Assembly (NCBI GenBank): GCA_907165275.2
Contig: OU015651.1
Location: forward strand, 5,850,501 to 5,914,500
DNA length: 64,000 nt
DNA from: Zygaena filipendulae
Taxonomy: Eukaryota > Arthropoda > Insecta > Lepidoptera > Zygaenidae
Direction of reading: 5' to 3'
In this document: piece by piece, positions 44,555 through 56,486 of the stretch
Layout of the letters: every line of letters begins with the position of its first letter
How positions within the stretch are numbered: position 1 is the stretch's first letter
The notes under the pieces: generated by a model
Databases searched by the model: none
What the model was told of the DNA's origin: nothing
Seen by the model: only the letters and a program-made list of their open reading frames with translations
Made by a program: the position numbers and the translations under genes

Positions 44555-45771
44555 TAACCGACTTCCAAAAAGGAGGAGGTTATGCATTCGATTGTATGTA
44601 TGTTTTTTTTTTATGTATGTTCACCGATTACTCGAAGACGGCTGGACCGGTTTACAAAATTCTTTTTTTTTTTGAAAGGGTATACTCCCAATTAGGTCCC
44701 ATTGCCACCAAATCGGGATCTGATGGTGGGATCTTAGAGAAATCGAGGGAACTCTTCAAAAATTATAAGCACACCTATAGCGATTTGGGTATTTTTTGTA
44801 GTAAATCGTTTATTTGCTTTAGGAAAGCAAAATTTGAAGAAGTGGAACTGATGATGAAGACCACAGATGGTCACCGGAACTACTCATCAATAATACGTAT
44901 TTCACGGGTTTCGATTGGACAGATTTGGAAAATTATTTTTTAGTTTGAAACGGTATACTTCCAAGTTATTTCCATTGTCACCAAGTCGAGATCTGATGAT
45001 GGGATCTTGGAGAAATCGAGGGAACTCTTCAAAAATTATGCGCACACCTATAGCGATTTTTGTATTTTCTATAGTAAATCGTTTATTTGCTCTCGGAAAG
45101 CAAACCGATTTTATCAAAGTGGAACCGATGATAAAGACCACAGATGGTTATCGGAACTACTCAATAATAGGTATTTCATGAGTTCCGATTCGTTAACTTT
45201 AATATGGTTCCTAAACAATTTATGCTCGTCACAATGTATATGGTGAAGTGGAACTGATGGTGATGTACCAGGAGAACTCCTCAAAAATTAACGTCCCTGC
45301 ATCGGGAAAAGCAAAATTTTGTAAAAGGTGAGCAGCATGAGCAGTTGACACTAGGCTGTTGTAACTTAGATAAATTACAAACCGACTCACTAAAAAGCAA
45401 GACATAAACAAATTTTTAACAAAAAAATTAAAACCGACTTCCAAAAACACAAAACTAAAAAGCTAAAAATAACAAAATACCGATTTAATTCAACAGACAA
45501 AAATACACGTAATACTATTATTGGTTTGTGCTACCACTGATCGGTTTGAAGTCGGTGACAAGCCAAATATGGAGTGGGTATATGGGCTAAGTCGACTCCC
45601 GCCACGAGCTCGTCGTGAGCAGAATAACCCAAGTGGGCAGACACAACCGGGCTTGGCACCGAGTTCAAACCGATCAGTGGTACCACAAACCAATAATAGT
45701 ATTACGTGTATTTTTGTCTGTTGAATTAAATCGGTATTTTGTTATTTTTAGCTTTTTAGTTTTGTGTTTTT
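44555..45771 (+). mobile_element. 'accgacttcc' composite repeat, plus orientation, with internal duplication
   Basis: It begins taaccgacttccaaaaagga. A ~275-bp block (gggatctt.gagaaatcgaggg...gaccacagatggt.a.cggaac) is present twice, at about 44727 and 45001. It then passes into the long-TIR module at 45406-45771, whose core is inverted relative to 40334-40768. The right terminal repeat is shortened at ttttgtgtttttt. Non-coding. Confidence 0.7.
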
Positions 45772-46091
45772 TATTACGAGTACCTATCTATAAAAAAGTA
45801 TTTTGTGAAGTGACTAGGTGTACTTATGTAGGTGTAATAAATATGATATTTTTGACTTTGACTAATTAAATTAACATTTTCTCGCGAAAATCAACGACAT
45901 TCAAGCGCAAAATTGGTTTTGTTTGTTCGTTTTGTTCGATTACAATATTATGTAATTATAGTCAAAAAATCTATTAGCACTATAAATTTATATCTATTTT
46001 TAATGACTTAGCTGTCAAGTTCATAATATAGAATTGATTTTATCAACAAACATCAGTAGGTACTTATGAAAATTTTGAAGGAAATAGAAAA

Positions 46092-46163
46092 TTAACAATT
46101 TTTATCGACACAAAAATAAATACCAGTTTCGTCATTTATTTTTGTGGCGATAAAAATTGTTAA
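46092..46163. repeat. Hairpin with 30-bp arms
   Basis: ttaacaatttttatcgacac...aataaat pairs with its inverted copy ending ttgttaa, with a single mismatch and a 12-nt loop. Confidence 0.85.
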
Positions 46164-46176
46164 AACTGAGTTTTAT

Positions 46177-46210
<34 letters not shown>

Positions 46211-46232
46211 CTCGTTTGTGTGTGTGTGTGTT
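46177..46232. repeat. (TG)n microsatellite
   Basis: Two TG runs separated by a short interruption (atgtgtgctcgttt). Confidence 0.95.
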
Positions 46233-47429
46233 TATTAGACAATAGGTTTCCTACTGGTGGGTTTTTAAGCTGATTTCCTTCGGCGTTCTTCTAGACTTCT
46301 GGGAAAGATTTTGCAATCTATACCGAGCAATGATATTTTAATACTTTATATAATATCATTGATACCGAGTAGGTAAAGTAGGTAAATAGGAATTCCAAAT
46401 CGTCAAATATATATGCCAATAGGAATATAATATTATACATACTTTCTTTGGATGCAGTCCTCTCTTTTGCTCAGTGCCACATCGTCGTTTCAAGCATTGT
46501 TCAAAAGGAGACCACGGCGCAGCGTTCTAAACTTGAATAATTTGCCTCACTGATTGTAATAATTTCCATTCCGCTATTCAGAGTAGCTGATGAGAATTTC
46601 AGCGTTTGAGCAAAATTTGCGTTGGTTTAATTGAAACGCGTTTTACAATTGTTAAAATTGTTTATATTCGAGATAGAATCCTTAAATGTGTTATCCGATG
46701 GATTAATTTGAAGGTAGGTAATGGAAGCGACTCTAGCGTGCTGTCTAAATTTTTGGTTTTGTTTAGAGAATGGCTAGTTTGAATAACTTAGTGAATTTAA
46801 ATTATATGAATTTAATGTACTTAAGTACCTATGCATTTAGATTATGGATAGCAGGTGTACACATCGGGTGCAAAGAGGATTGATGCAATCCTTAATCCTT
46901 ATGCGAATGTTATTTTCATACCACCTGCTCGATAATGTCCAATTACATATCACGCAATCTCAACGTAAAGCAAGGCATTACCACGTAGTGATTATATGAT
47001 CTTTGGGCATTACATCCCAACCAAAGAGAGGGAGGTAATGTTGTATGAAACTCCCAAGGGAGTAAAGTGATTTGAGTTTGGAACATTATTTGTTGGAAAA
47101 CTCTTAGCGTTTTGTTTTCTTTTTATGTGTTCTGCCTGTGGTGGCCAATTCTATTTTCGAATGAACCGTCTGCCCGTGTAAAGAGGGTTTATGTCTCGCA
47201 GTAGGTATGAAGAGTAGAGTATGCACCTCAGGGATAAAGCCTGTCTTCGTTACGGGCAGCTTAAACCCCTCGCTTCACTCAGGACTCTACATAACTCCCT
47301 CGCTTCGCTCAGGAGTTAAATTTTTTATTTCCCTTGCTATGCTCGGGGATTAACTCTAGAGTCCCTCCGCTCAGGATTCAATATGCCGCCCGTGACGTAA
47401 GACACTGCTTTACTCACTCGGTGCATAAT
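46233..47429. other. Non-coding; repeat-like segment 47160-47400
   Basis: No host exon. 47200-47400 contains repeated ccctcgcttc.ctcagga / ccctccgctcaggatt words around ttaaactc, probably part of a dispersed element. Confidence 0.4.
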
Positions 47430-47622
47430 CTACTTTTGTTTGTTTGTTATGCTTTCACGCCTTAACGGCTCAACCAATCACTAGGTATATTATGATATTT
47501 GAGATAAATAGATACACTTCATCAGGGGTACAGAAAAAGATTATGCAGCGATCTACTTTTTATCTCGTAATCCCCATGGGAACTCCGATATTAACGCGGG
47601 TGAAACCGCGGGAAAAAGCTAA
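47430..47622 (-). repeat. Family A repeat, minus strand
   Basis: The tail side tttgtttgtttgttatgctt is at left; the head cgcgggtgaaaccgcgggaa at right. Confidence 0.75.
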
Positions 47623-48792
47623 TTAAGCTCATAAGCGATAACTGATAAGCGTATACTTATGGTGAGCTGAAATATTAAATTTACGTTACCGTACCGTTGA
47701 TGACTTTTTAAAAAGGGTTTTTAGGTAAATTTTCAAATTCTAACAGATTCAGGTGCTATTGAAAAATAAAGTAAAAATAAAAAACGTTAGGTAATATACT
47801 TACTTACTGAACCACAGACGGTTCGATAGACTGGACTTACCACAGGATATTACCGCGAAGTTGCCATTCGAACTTTACTCGCCAAAAGTATTGAAAACAT
47901 TTATTTATACTCGATACTCAGTCCTAGTAAAGCAGAAAGTCCTCTGTTAAATTTATTTAAGTAGGTAGTGGTAGATAAGTCAAGTTCTATTCGCAGCAAA
48001 AACAATTTAACTACTTACGAAACAATGTACAATATACCTGTACGTTAACAAAAGTGCACATTTTTTATCATTTCTCTTTTTAATTAGGTAGATATAATCT
48101 ACATAATGGTGCCGATTTCAGTGCAACGAGAAAGTTTATAATAAAGCTAATGAAGAATTCGGAAAGCATAAAGTGAGATGGTTTTTTTTCTGGAAAACTT
48201 TGTATTGATTTTTTATATATAATACATATAGGTACTTTAGTTATTTTTCGTCATAACCATAGATACCATATAAGTTACAAAAAAATAATTAAGATCAACG
48301 ACTCACTGTAGCGTGAAATATAACTACGCAAAAACAAAAGTGACTTTTGACGTCATTCAACAAAATTGAATACTGTGTGGACCGCTGTAAACGTAATATC
48401 AACTTTGTTTTGATTGAGTTTTACCCAATTCGTAAATTAATTAAAAATATATAATTATATTAAAATTCGTTAAAACTTTGTTGAACAGCGGTCCACTCGT
48501 AGATATAAAACAGCCTTTGTAGACATGTTTCCATAATAATCAACTCAGCATGTAGTCATACGTGGTAAAACTAGCACCACTCGCTATTAAAAAAATATCT
48601 TCTAAGATTAATGTAAAGTATTGTTATGTTATTATTTTTTGTACACCCCATTCCATATATCTCTCTGTCTACCAATGGTCAACTGACAGAGAATGCAAGG
48701 CATTACGTTCGCGATTAGGTACTACATTTTAAATAAATAAATTAAATTAAAAAAAATTAAAAAGTATGTAACTTTAAATTTATACTTAGTGG
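47623..48792. other. Non-coding A/T-rich DNA
   Basis: Nothing supported. Two segments near 48340-48400 and 48480-48500 share gttgaacagcggtccac-like words in inverted orientation (caaaattgaat...gtggaccgctg), suggesting an old inverted-repeat element. Confidence 0.35.
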
Positions 48793-48996
48793 GACTAGCT
48801 GTTCTCTGCGGTTTCACACGCGTTAATTTCGGAGTTCTCGCGGGGATTCCGGGATAAGAGTAGGTACCCTATGTCCTTGTATGTAACCCGAAAATGTGTA
48901 TGAAAAATTCAGGCTAATCGGTTAAGTAGCTAAGGCGTAAAAGCGTAACACTCAAAAACAAAAAACACCACATTCGCATTTATTATAATAATAAGG
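48793..48996 (+). repeat. Family A repeat
   Basis: gactagctgttctctgcggt through tttattataataataaggat. Confidence 0.75.
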
Positions 48997-49042
48997 ATAT
49001 AGGACATAGGTACCATTAAAAATCGCGTACTTAAATAACAAT

Positions 49043-49280
49043 TGGACATAGATAAGAAATAGTGTGTTAACCCACACTGTAGAAATTTTGAGTAAATCGT
49101 GTTTTAAAAGTAGGAGCGCTATTTTGTGTCAACATTTTTTATGTTCAACATTTAGTTACATATTTGAGCAATGTAATAAGGTAAACACATAGTTAAAAAA
49201 CGTTCCCTAACTCTCAATAAATCGTTCTGAATCAATAACTTAATTTTGTGGGTTAACATGTTATTGCTTATCTGCGTCCA
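49043..49280. mobile_element. 238-bp MITE, copy 2
   Basis: Same length as 40029-40266 and inverted relative to it: left tggacatagataagaaatag, right ctgcgtcca. Confidence 0.85.
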
Positions 49281-49289
49281 ATTAATACT

Positions 49290-49990
49290 TATCTGGGGGC
49301 ACGGTAGTGCCCCCGCCAAGACGAACCAAGCGAAGCGGGAGCACTACCTATCTTTTCTCGAACCGCTTCGTCGCTTTTTTGTACCCTTATAACTTAGGTT
49401 TAGATTATACCAGATAAACAAAATTCTCGGAATATGTTGTTAATAGCGGACTTATCAAACATATACAGTTTTAAATGCATAGCTCTTATACTTTAGATTT
49501 TATGGTTATCTAACATACCCTGATTTCGTCACTGACTCACTGATGATCATCAAAATTCTTGGGGTACTTCCTAATGTCCTAGAAAGCTGAAATTTGGAAT
49601 GTAAGCTAGTATTAGTACACGAACAATAAAAATTTATAAAACTTGTAGCTTTTATCCCCCAAACCCTTAAACTAGGGGATGGAAGTTTGTATGAGAATTC
49701 CGCAATTTTGACTTACAAAAAGAAATGAAATCCCACCAAAAACATTTTAATGTAAAATGATGCCAATACGAGTCCACTGTCAAAAAGTTATCAGATACCA
49801 CATATTCTGAATAAGGTGTAGAGTTTGAGAAGTTAGGCCTTATAGAGTTAGGGTGTGTAGAGTTGGAGTTGCTTGGCTCTGATAACTTATTGACAGTGGA
49901 CTCGTCTTGGCATCATTTTACATGAAAATGTTTTTGGTGGGATTTTAGATACAGCATAATAGCAATATATAAAAATAATTGAAAACCGTC
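49290..49990. repeat. Long interspersed repeat, uninterrupted copy
   Basis: It matches 21480-22480 without the hAT MITE. Around 49604 it carries the empty target site (ggaatgtaagctagt). Confidence 0.75.
49726..49946. mobile_element. MITE with ~66-bp terminal inverted repeats
   Basis: aaatcccaccaaaaacattt at left and the inverted aaatgtttttggtgggattt at right. The arms extend through cactgtcaaaaagttatcag / ctgataacttattgacagtg. Only the right half is present near 22320-22480. Confidence 0.8.
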
Positions 49991-50885
49991 AAAAACGACA
50001 AGGTAGTTAAGTCGTTCTTGGCACCTTTTGTTTAAATTTTTTGAAATCATGTTAAAATGCTGCAGAACTCTGTAGAATCATCAAAAAATATTATTGCTTG
50101 GGTACCTACTATTTTAATATTCTACTAACTATTAAGTACCTAAGTTTAAACGAATCGTACAGAACATGTATGATTTTTATAACGAGTTGCGCAAATTCAC
50201 CACGCTCGTGCAGAGTCGATTATTGAAGTGGAAGTATTCACCCTATTTTTAATATTCTTCTACCAATCGGTCCTTTCTCAGAAGATATTATGATTTACCT
50301 AAAGCCAGCGACGCTAGTTTCAGCACTCTAAGATACTTTTCGCTGTGATTGTAACCGCTTTATCCTCTGAGAGGTGCAATTTCAAAACACCCGTTTTTTG
50401 TGCTTGCCTATATGTTGCTTTTGTGATTTCTATTGATTCTTTTCGCGTTGCCTACATATAGGGACTCGTTTACCTTCATCAAAAGTTAAATGTTACCTAC
50501 CGTTGCTTTCATACAAATGTCATGATCATACAAAAAGTAGGTACATACTAGTATCTATATTTTCCTGAACACAAAAGTGACCAGACGAGAAACGCTGAGT
50601 GGCCACAATGAGCAGCTGAATTCAAGGAGAGAAGTTTCACGTCATACATATTATAGCCGTTACGGATTTGACCCAAATAAACACGACCGAAAAACTCGTG
50701 TCGGCTGCCGTGGGAGTTATACTTAGGAAATTGAATTTGGTGCTCGATCTCTGTTTATTTGGTTTAAATTGCTGCTATACTCAGTTTAGCTATTGAAACT
50801 TGCGAAACTGAAATTCAAATCTAGACTTAAAAACTACGGCATTATTTTAAACATTAGTATACCTATAGTACATAATTATATATTT

Positions 50886-51090
50886 AAACTAATTGTGCCC
50901 CGCGGTTTCACCCACGTTAATTTTGGAGTTCCCGCGGGAATTCCAGGATAAAAAGTACCCTATGTGTTAATCTGATGTTCAAGCTATATTATTGTAAAGT
51001 TTCATTAAAATCCATCCAGTAGTTTTTGCGTGAAAAAGTAACAAACAAACAAACTTACAAACTTTCGCGTTTATAATATTAGAAGGATTA
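50886..51090 (+). repeat. Family A repeat
   Basis: actaattgtgccccgcggtt through tttataatattagaaggatt, with a 'ctatgtgttaatctgatgtt' body variant also seen at 36968. Confidence 0.8.
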
Positions 51091-51292
51091 TAAAAAACTG
51101 TAACAACTACGAAATTAAAAAAAATATTATTCAATGGCTGACCCAATTTGACACGACGAGTTTGAGAGAGTTATTTCGGTATAATGGAAGGTGCACTACA
51201 CATTGATATCACATGCCTTATTTCTGCTGAATTTCATTACCTATTCCTGTTCAATGTTTTCCGCATGACTAATAGGTATTACAGACTCATTG

Positions 51293-51353
51293 CTTATGAA
51301 TAAGTTTAGTAACATATACATAATATGTATATGTTACTAAACTTATTCATAAG
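51293..51353. repeat. Perfect 61-nt palindrome
   Basis: Two exact 29-bp arms beginning cttatgaataagtttagtaa flank a 3-nt aat spacer. Confidence 0.95.
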
Positions 51354-51552
51354 TAAGTTTGTTATTATTTATCTTAAACTGTTATACCAGATAGGTTGTA
51401 AGTGCATAGTATTTAAATATTTAAAATTAAGATAAACTTCTGTTATTTATAATAGTGAAGAACTACGAGTTGGTAACGCTGGCTTCTGAAACACAGGTTT
51501 GTCCTACATCGGAAGCCAGCAGCTCTTTGTACTTATTAAAGATAAGTAACGG

Positions 51553-51931
51553 TAGGGTTGCCACCCACAAATAGATATCGATAATCAGCATTTAAAGGTG
51601 GAAATACTAGGATATTACGGCTTAAAAACAGTACGCAGAAGTAGTAGCAGAGCAGCATTTATATTATTAATATGATGTTTACGTAATGAAAACAGGATCA
51701 ATGAAACTCAAATAATAGCAGTTACAACTGTTTATGAAACTATCTTTAGTTAAATTATACCGAGCCCATCGATAAAATGTAAGATTGGAAGCAGTAATGG
51801 CGCGTGAATGATAAAACCAGGATGCTTTAAAAACCCAGGACGCGACTTAAAAAGTATCCAGGACACCCCAGGACACTCTAGAAATCAGGACATGTCCTGG
51901 GAAAACAGGACGGTTGCCGGTTGGCAACTCT
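51553..51931. mobile_element. Possible MITE with 'agggttgcca' ends
   Basis: agggttgccaccc at left and gttggcaactct at right are inverted partners. The interior near 51840-51905 has repeated ccaggac words. The assignment rests on the ends alone. Confidence 0.4.
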
Positions 51932-51954
51932 ATACTATGTGAGACATCTTTATA

Positions 51955-52170
51955 GGATTTACTAATGAATATTGAATTGGCAAGATTTTTCCGTCCTAAA
52001 TTCAATAAAGACAGAAAGTGCCAAACCGTGAAAAAACAAGTTCTCCTAAACTTATAATGTAATGTAGGATTTACTAATGAATATTGAATTAGCAAGATAT
52101 TTTCGTCCTAAATTCAATAAAGACCAAACCGTGAAGAAAAACGTATTCCCGAACTTAGAATGTTATCACA
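51955..52170. repeat. 112-bp tandem duplication
   Basis: ggatttactaatgaatattg begins both 51955 and 52067. The second unit differs by a few substitutions and a ~11-bp deletion. Confidence 0.85.
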
Positions 52171-52418
52171 CAGGATGTACATTGTACACAGCTTTTCTCC
52201 ACAATATGTTTCATAATTCCCTCGGGAACTCTTTATATTAAGATACAAGTATCCTTTGTTAATCCAGAATATATTCTGCCTTTCACCCACAGTCGTTTAT
52301 GAGTGATTGATTAAATACTTCCAAACTATCACATTTCTGTCATAGATTTATGTAATATTTAGGTATATAAAAATAGCAGGATAAGTTATTATGAAAAATG
52401 TCTTATCACCTTTTTTAA

Positions 52419-52625
52419 ACTGACTTTAAAAGGAGGAGGTTATCAATTCTGATGTGTGTGTTTTTTTTATGTATGTTCGAGCATAACTCCATCATATAGA
52501 CAATTGTTTTGTTCGAAAAGGGTTTATTCCGAAATAGCCCCATTTAAATTTCATATAGATCTGATAATGAGTTTCGGAGACAGACAACGGAACTTTTGAA
52601 GTCGATTCAATTTTTTTTTGTTAAA
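52419..52625 (+). repeat. 'accgacttcc'-related repeat fragment
   Basis: aaactgactttaaaaggagg aggttatcaattctgatgt is a diverged version of the start at 44555. The rest is A/T-rich. Confidence 0.5.
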
Positions 52626-53766
52626 AATTTACTTATTGACAAACACATCTTGAACTTATTTTGTCCCTACTGTAAACTGGAAAATTGTGCTAAAACTCTA
52701 GTAGGGTTTTAGTACAAGCAAATATTACAAACCAATACTGGGCAGGTGGTAAGAGTACAACATGTCTGTCTATATTGCCTTGTTACAACTCACATAGAAG
52801 GTATACCTTCGAAAACCTTTAGAAATCCTCACGGGCGCTCGATTGCAAACATAACCCCTTATTGAAAACCACCTGCGACTGTTTGCTTTGTTGTCAGCTA
52901 TAAATGTTTGACATCACAAATTGATTCGATTTCAGTTCCCAATTCTTGTTAGCCAAACCAGTGGCCCATGTATCGTCGTTGGTATTGTTGGGGATTTTGT
53001 AAATCAGGCCTATAGGCCTTGAGGTCACAGTTAAGATATAACAAATTATAGTCGTCAACACCGTTGCTAGTACCGATAGTGATTAGCTCTAATAAGTAAA
53101 TCAGGTGACATAGGTTACAACTTCGATCCCGACATCAGGGTAAGAATTTACATAATTATTATGTGATGGACATTTGTGATTACCTCCCTGCGGTCTGGGT
53201 TTATGAATGAAAACACTTTATTGAGAACTACAATCAGTAGCAACGATTAAAAACGAATTTAAAAACCGAAAGCATTATTGGTATGTATAGGTATTACCTA
53301 TATTAAAAATAATAATAAAAAAAGTATTAAATCAGTTTTCTAGTAGGTAGGTACCCATAGTAATAGCTCTGCTTAGTTCGGGAACAAGTGCAGCCAGCCG
53401 CTGTGTGATTATGTCAAAAGCATTATTATAGGTGTTTTCTTATTTATTAAATTTGTGTGTTTTGTATAAGTAGTATGTAGATATTAAAGATGACAAATTT
53501 AATACCTAAATGAAAAAAATGTGTTGAGTGTTTTGTGTATGTAGATATTAAAGATGACAAATATCATAAAAAAAAGCTAAGTCAATAGTGACCACCGGCC
53601 CCGGAGTAAAGCTTAAGCCGTTTTTTAAAGTATTAGTATCACTACCAAAGATCAGGGACTGTTGCTATTATGTACCTGCCATGGAGGTGGTGATCACTTT
53701 GTTGTTGAAACTGGTGACACACTCGTGTTAATTTGTTTGATATGACCTTGGTTTATGTTTCTTTAA
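52626..53766. other. Non-coding DNA
   Basis: No supported gene or repeat boundary. The segment 53465-53570 contains a short direct repeat (tatgtagatattaaagatga twice). Confidence 0.4.
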
Positions 53767-53880
53767 GGCTAAGGCCACAATACAAAGAGCTTCGCTTATT
53801 GCTAAGAGCCAAGGTACCCGCCGAGTGACTATTAATAAAGCTGGCCACACTGCAAGCGACTTCCCTATAGGTAGGTGCTT
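53767..53880. mobile_element. End of a Harbinger-like MITE related to 34591-36450
   Basis: ggctaaggccacaatacaaa and gagcttcgcttattgctaag match the outer terminal repeat at 34591, preceded by ttaa. The other end is diverged (ctggccacactgcaagcgac) or lost. Confidence 0.55.
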
Positions 53881-54383
53881 AACTAGTCACCATGCGATGC
53901 CAGTGTTTCTTTCTCAGGACATATTTAGGGTTCCGTATCTCAAAAGGCTCTGACCAATTAATGATACTTATTCGTGCTCTCGCTGACTGTACTAACGTAA
54001 GAACATTTTATGTAGCAAGTTAGGTACATCATTAGTTTAGCATTCAAAGGAAAAAGAAAGCAATTGTCATAGTTACGTAAGATATCCACAATCTCCGTTT
54101 ATATGTATGTGCCTATACTAATTTAAATACCGAGAAAAGAGTTTTGTGAAATAGGTAAAGGATTTGAATGAAAAAAGGTAAGCGATTATGTTACATTCAC
54201 AAAGATTTTCATGAGACTGTAATAACAAATTTCAAAAGACAAGTAGTATATAGATACTTACCTACTATAATTCTACATATATACCTATATATAAAATTAA
54301 TTCCTAGCTATTTGCCATGGTCGCGGCATCACGCATCAACGGTTGGATCAGTTTGCTAATTCTTTTTTTGTTGTGTTAGTTAT

Positions 54384-54562
54384 TGTAAGGAGAAGAGGAA
54401 TGAAAGAAGTTTGGGATTCCTGTGGGAATTCCGAAACTCACGCGGGTGAATCATAGTAAATCAATGGAGTGAATCTTCAAAACGGTTAGATCGATTTTAG
54501 GCTACTTTGGAGTTCCTGCGGGTATTCCAAATTTCACCGCGGGGCACAGCTAGTGTATAGGA
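54384..54562 (-). repeat. Rearranged family A copy, minus strand
   Basis: Two head pieces (ctgtgggaattccgaaactc acgcgggtga; cctgcgggtattccaaattt caccgcggg) end cacagctagtg. Confidence 0.6.
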
Positions 54563-55359
54563 ATAAATTCTGTATGAAATACTTTTAATAATTGAATCGC
54601 CGTTCCCCTCGAGTCAAGTCTATTAAGAGGGGCGTGAATTAAATTTAAAAGTAAGTAGGATAATTGAGTTGGACATCGTGTTTATTTTGATAAAATATTT
54701 ATAGTAGGTAGAAAGGAATGTACGAGCAGAAGGCTCTCACCATGGGGGTCGATTTTTGAATCGCTGGAATTACTATTCGCCCACGAAACTGCAAGATTCA
54801 CGCGTGAATGCTTAAAAAATGTATGAGGATTCGCACGTGAATTCGCGTTTCCGTGCGTGAAAGTAATTCGAGCGATTAAAAAATCGACTCCATGACATTT
54901 GCTTTCGTTTCAATACTGCGGGAATACGTAAAATAGACGTTTTTAGCACATTTCCAAGCAAATACCTATTAGTTTAGCTCCCTTTTCAAATACAGATATT
55001 TCAGGTTGCTCTAGTAAATAATTAAACTTATTATAAGTTGATCAAGGTGAAACGCGTGGAAATCGTGGGGGCAGACGGGAAAATATATAGGTAGTCTAAA
55101 AAAGGGGAAGAATGTAGTATATCTACCTAAACGTAAGTAAAAAGTTTTATCGCAAAGTTTAAATATTTTACTTACCACTTTGCAGTAGATTTTCGACATT
55201 CGTAAAAGCACGTAATTATCTGAGAATATATATTAAAAATCAGAAGACGCGATTAATTGCGTGAACGGTAGGTACTTTGCCAAGAGGCCAGAGCTAAATC
55301 GTAAATAAAACATTTGAAATTAAACAAAGTTGCGAATCGTTCCTGTGATGATTCAAACA
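54563..55359. other. Non-coding; short repeat near 54740-54900
   Basis: A segment with gggtcgatttttgaatcgct and, inverted, gagcgattaaaaaatcgact at 54745-54890 shares its ends with 3040-3072 (gagcgattcaaaaatcgacc), so it is another small inverted-repeat element. Confidence 0.5.
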
Positions 55360-55588
55360 GGGCCCTTATTCACTATGACCAACAATATTCCATGCCCATA
55401 ACGCGCGTCTCAAAACACAAACCCGAACGTTTCAGGTGCCAAAATATTGGAAATTATTATTATTCTCAATTCTGTATGCCATAAGACACGTTATCAATGT
55501 ATTTTTTTGAAGTGAAACTTGTTTGACCTCGAGGGATAAACAATTTTGGTGGCGCGTTGGCTGTTATGGTCATAGTGAATAAGGGCCC
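55360..55588. mobile_element. MITE with 'gggcccttattcactatg' ends
   Basis: gggcccttattcactatgac and, inverted, gtcatagtgaataagggccc bound a 229-bp non-coding element, flanked by aacag/agttc. Confidence 0.85.
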
Positions 55589-56091
55589 AGTTCGTTCTTG
55601 AGACAAAGTATTGAATAAAGTTATTTCATTATGAATCAAGAGTGGAGGGTTTCTCTAATTTATTTACGTTTTGTTACTTAAGACAAATCTTACACTGCTT
55701 ACACAAATCGGAAATTGAGTTCGAAGTTATAGGTAGGTACATCGTAAATTTATAATTTTGAAATGCTTACGTAATATTCTAGCTACATGTCACATTTCAT
55801 TATGTCCATTTGGTATTTTTTGCTTGATGCGCGCATTCTAACAAGCTAACAAATTTTAATAATAATAATAGTAGTTGCAAATGTTCAAATTCTGAACACC
55901 CGGCGACATTTTTTAATGTTGTTTATTAATTTTATGCACCAAGCGATGCAGATTCCATAAGTTTTACTTTAATTGATGAAAATATAATCCTCTCGACACA
56001 CTTAACGTTTCCATACTGTATAAAATACAAGAGTTGCACACATAGTAATCACTACATAGTATAAAACAAAGTCGCTTCCCGCTGTCTGTCC

Positions 56092-56307
56092 CTATGTATG
56101 CTTTTTTTTTACTTCCGTGAGGAGGAGAAAATCCCTAACGGACCCCTGCCAGCCCGTACTGGCAGGGAGTGTCCGATTTGCGTGGACTAAAACCCCTGCT
56201 CCAAGCCACTCATTTTCATGGTTGCCCGGAACTATATTTTGTACTTCATCGGGCAACCCCTGAGTGCTTTTATTGTTCTCTCGCACGCTTCTCCTCCTCG
56301 CGCTCAA
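56092..56307 (-). pseudogene. Short repeat-derived frame, function unknown
   Basis: A 71-codon frame contains ENNKSTQGLPDEVQN and NEWLGAGVLVHANR, in a G/C-richer patch with a short hairpin (ctgccagcccgtactggcag). I read it as a fragment of a dispersed lepidopteran element because it stands alone between repeats and lacks any neighbouring exon. The product is not identified. Confidence 0.35.
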
Positions 56308-56404
56308 AAACCTCCTTTTAATTCATGGTCGAGGTGATGTAGGCACTGACGTAGTCCCAGTTTTGTTCGCTGCTGAACAAAACCTCGATATATATGCTTA
56401 GCTC

Positions 56405-56486
56405 TTTAAAACTACATATAATAACGCAATGGATTTTCATGCGGTTTTCACCAATAGATAGAGTGATTCATGAGGAAGATTGATAT
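56405..56486 (-). repeat. Family A copy, left half (target of the gypsy insertion)
   Basis: gcggttttcaccaatagata, gagtgattcatgaggaag matches the variant at 33880-33930 and is cut at 56486. The other half resumes at 62360. Confidence 0.8.
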
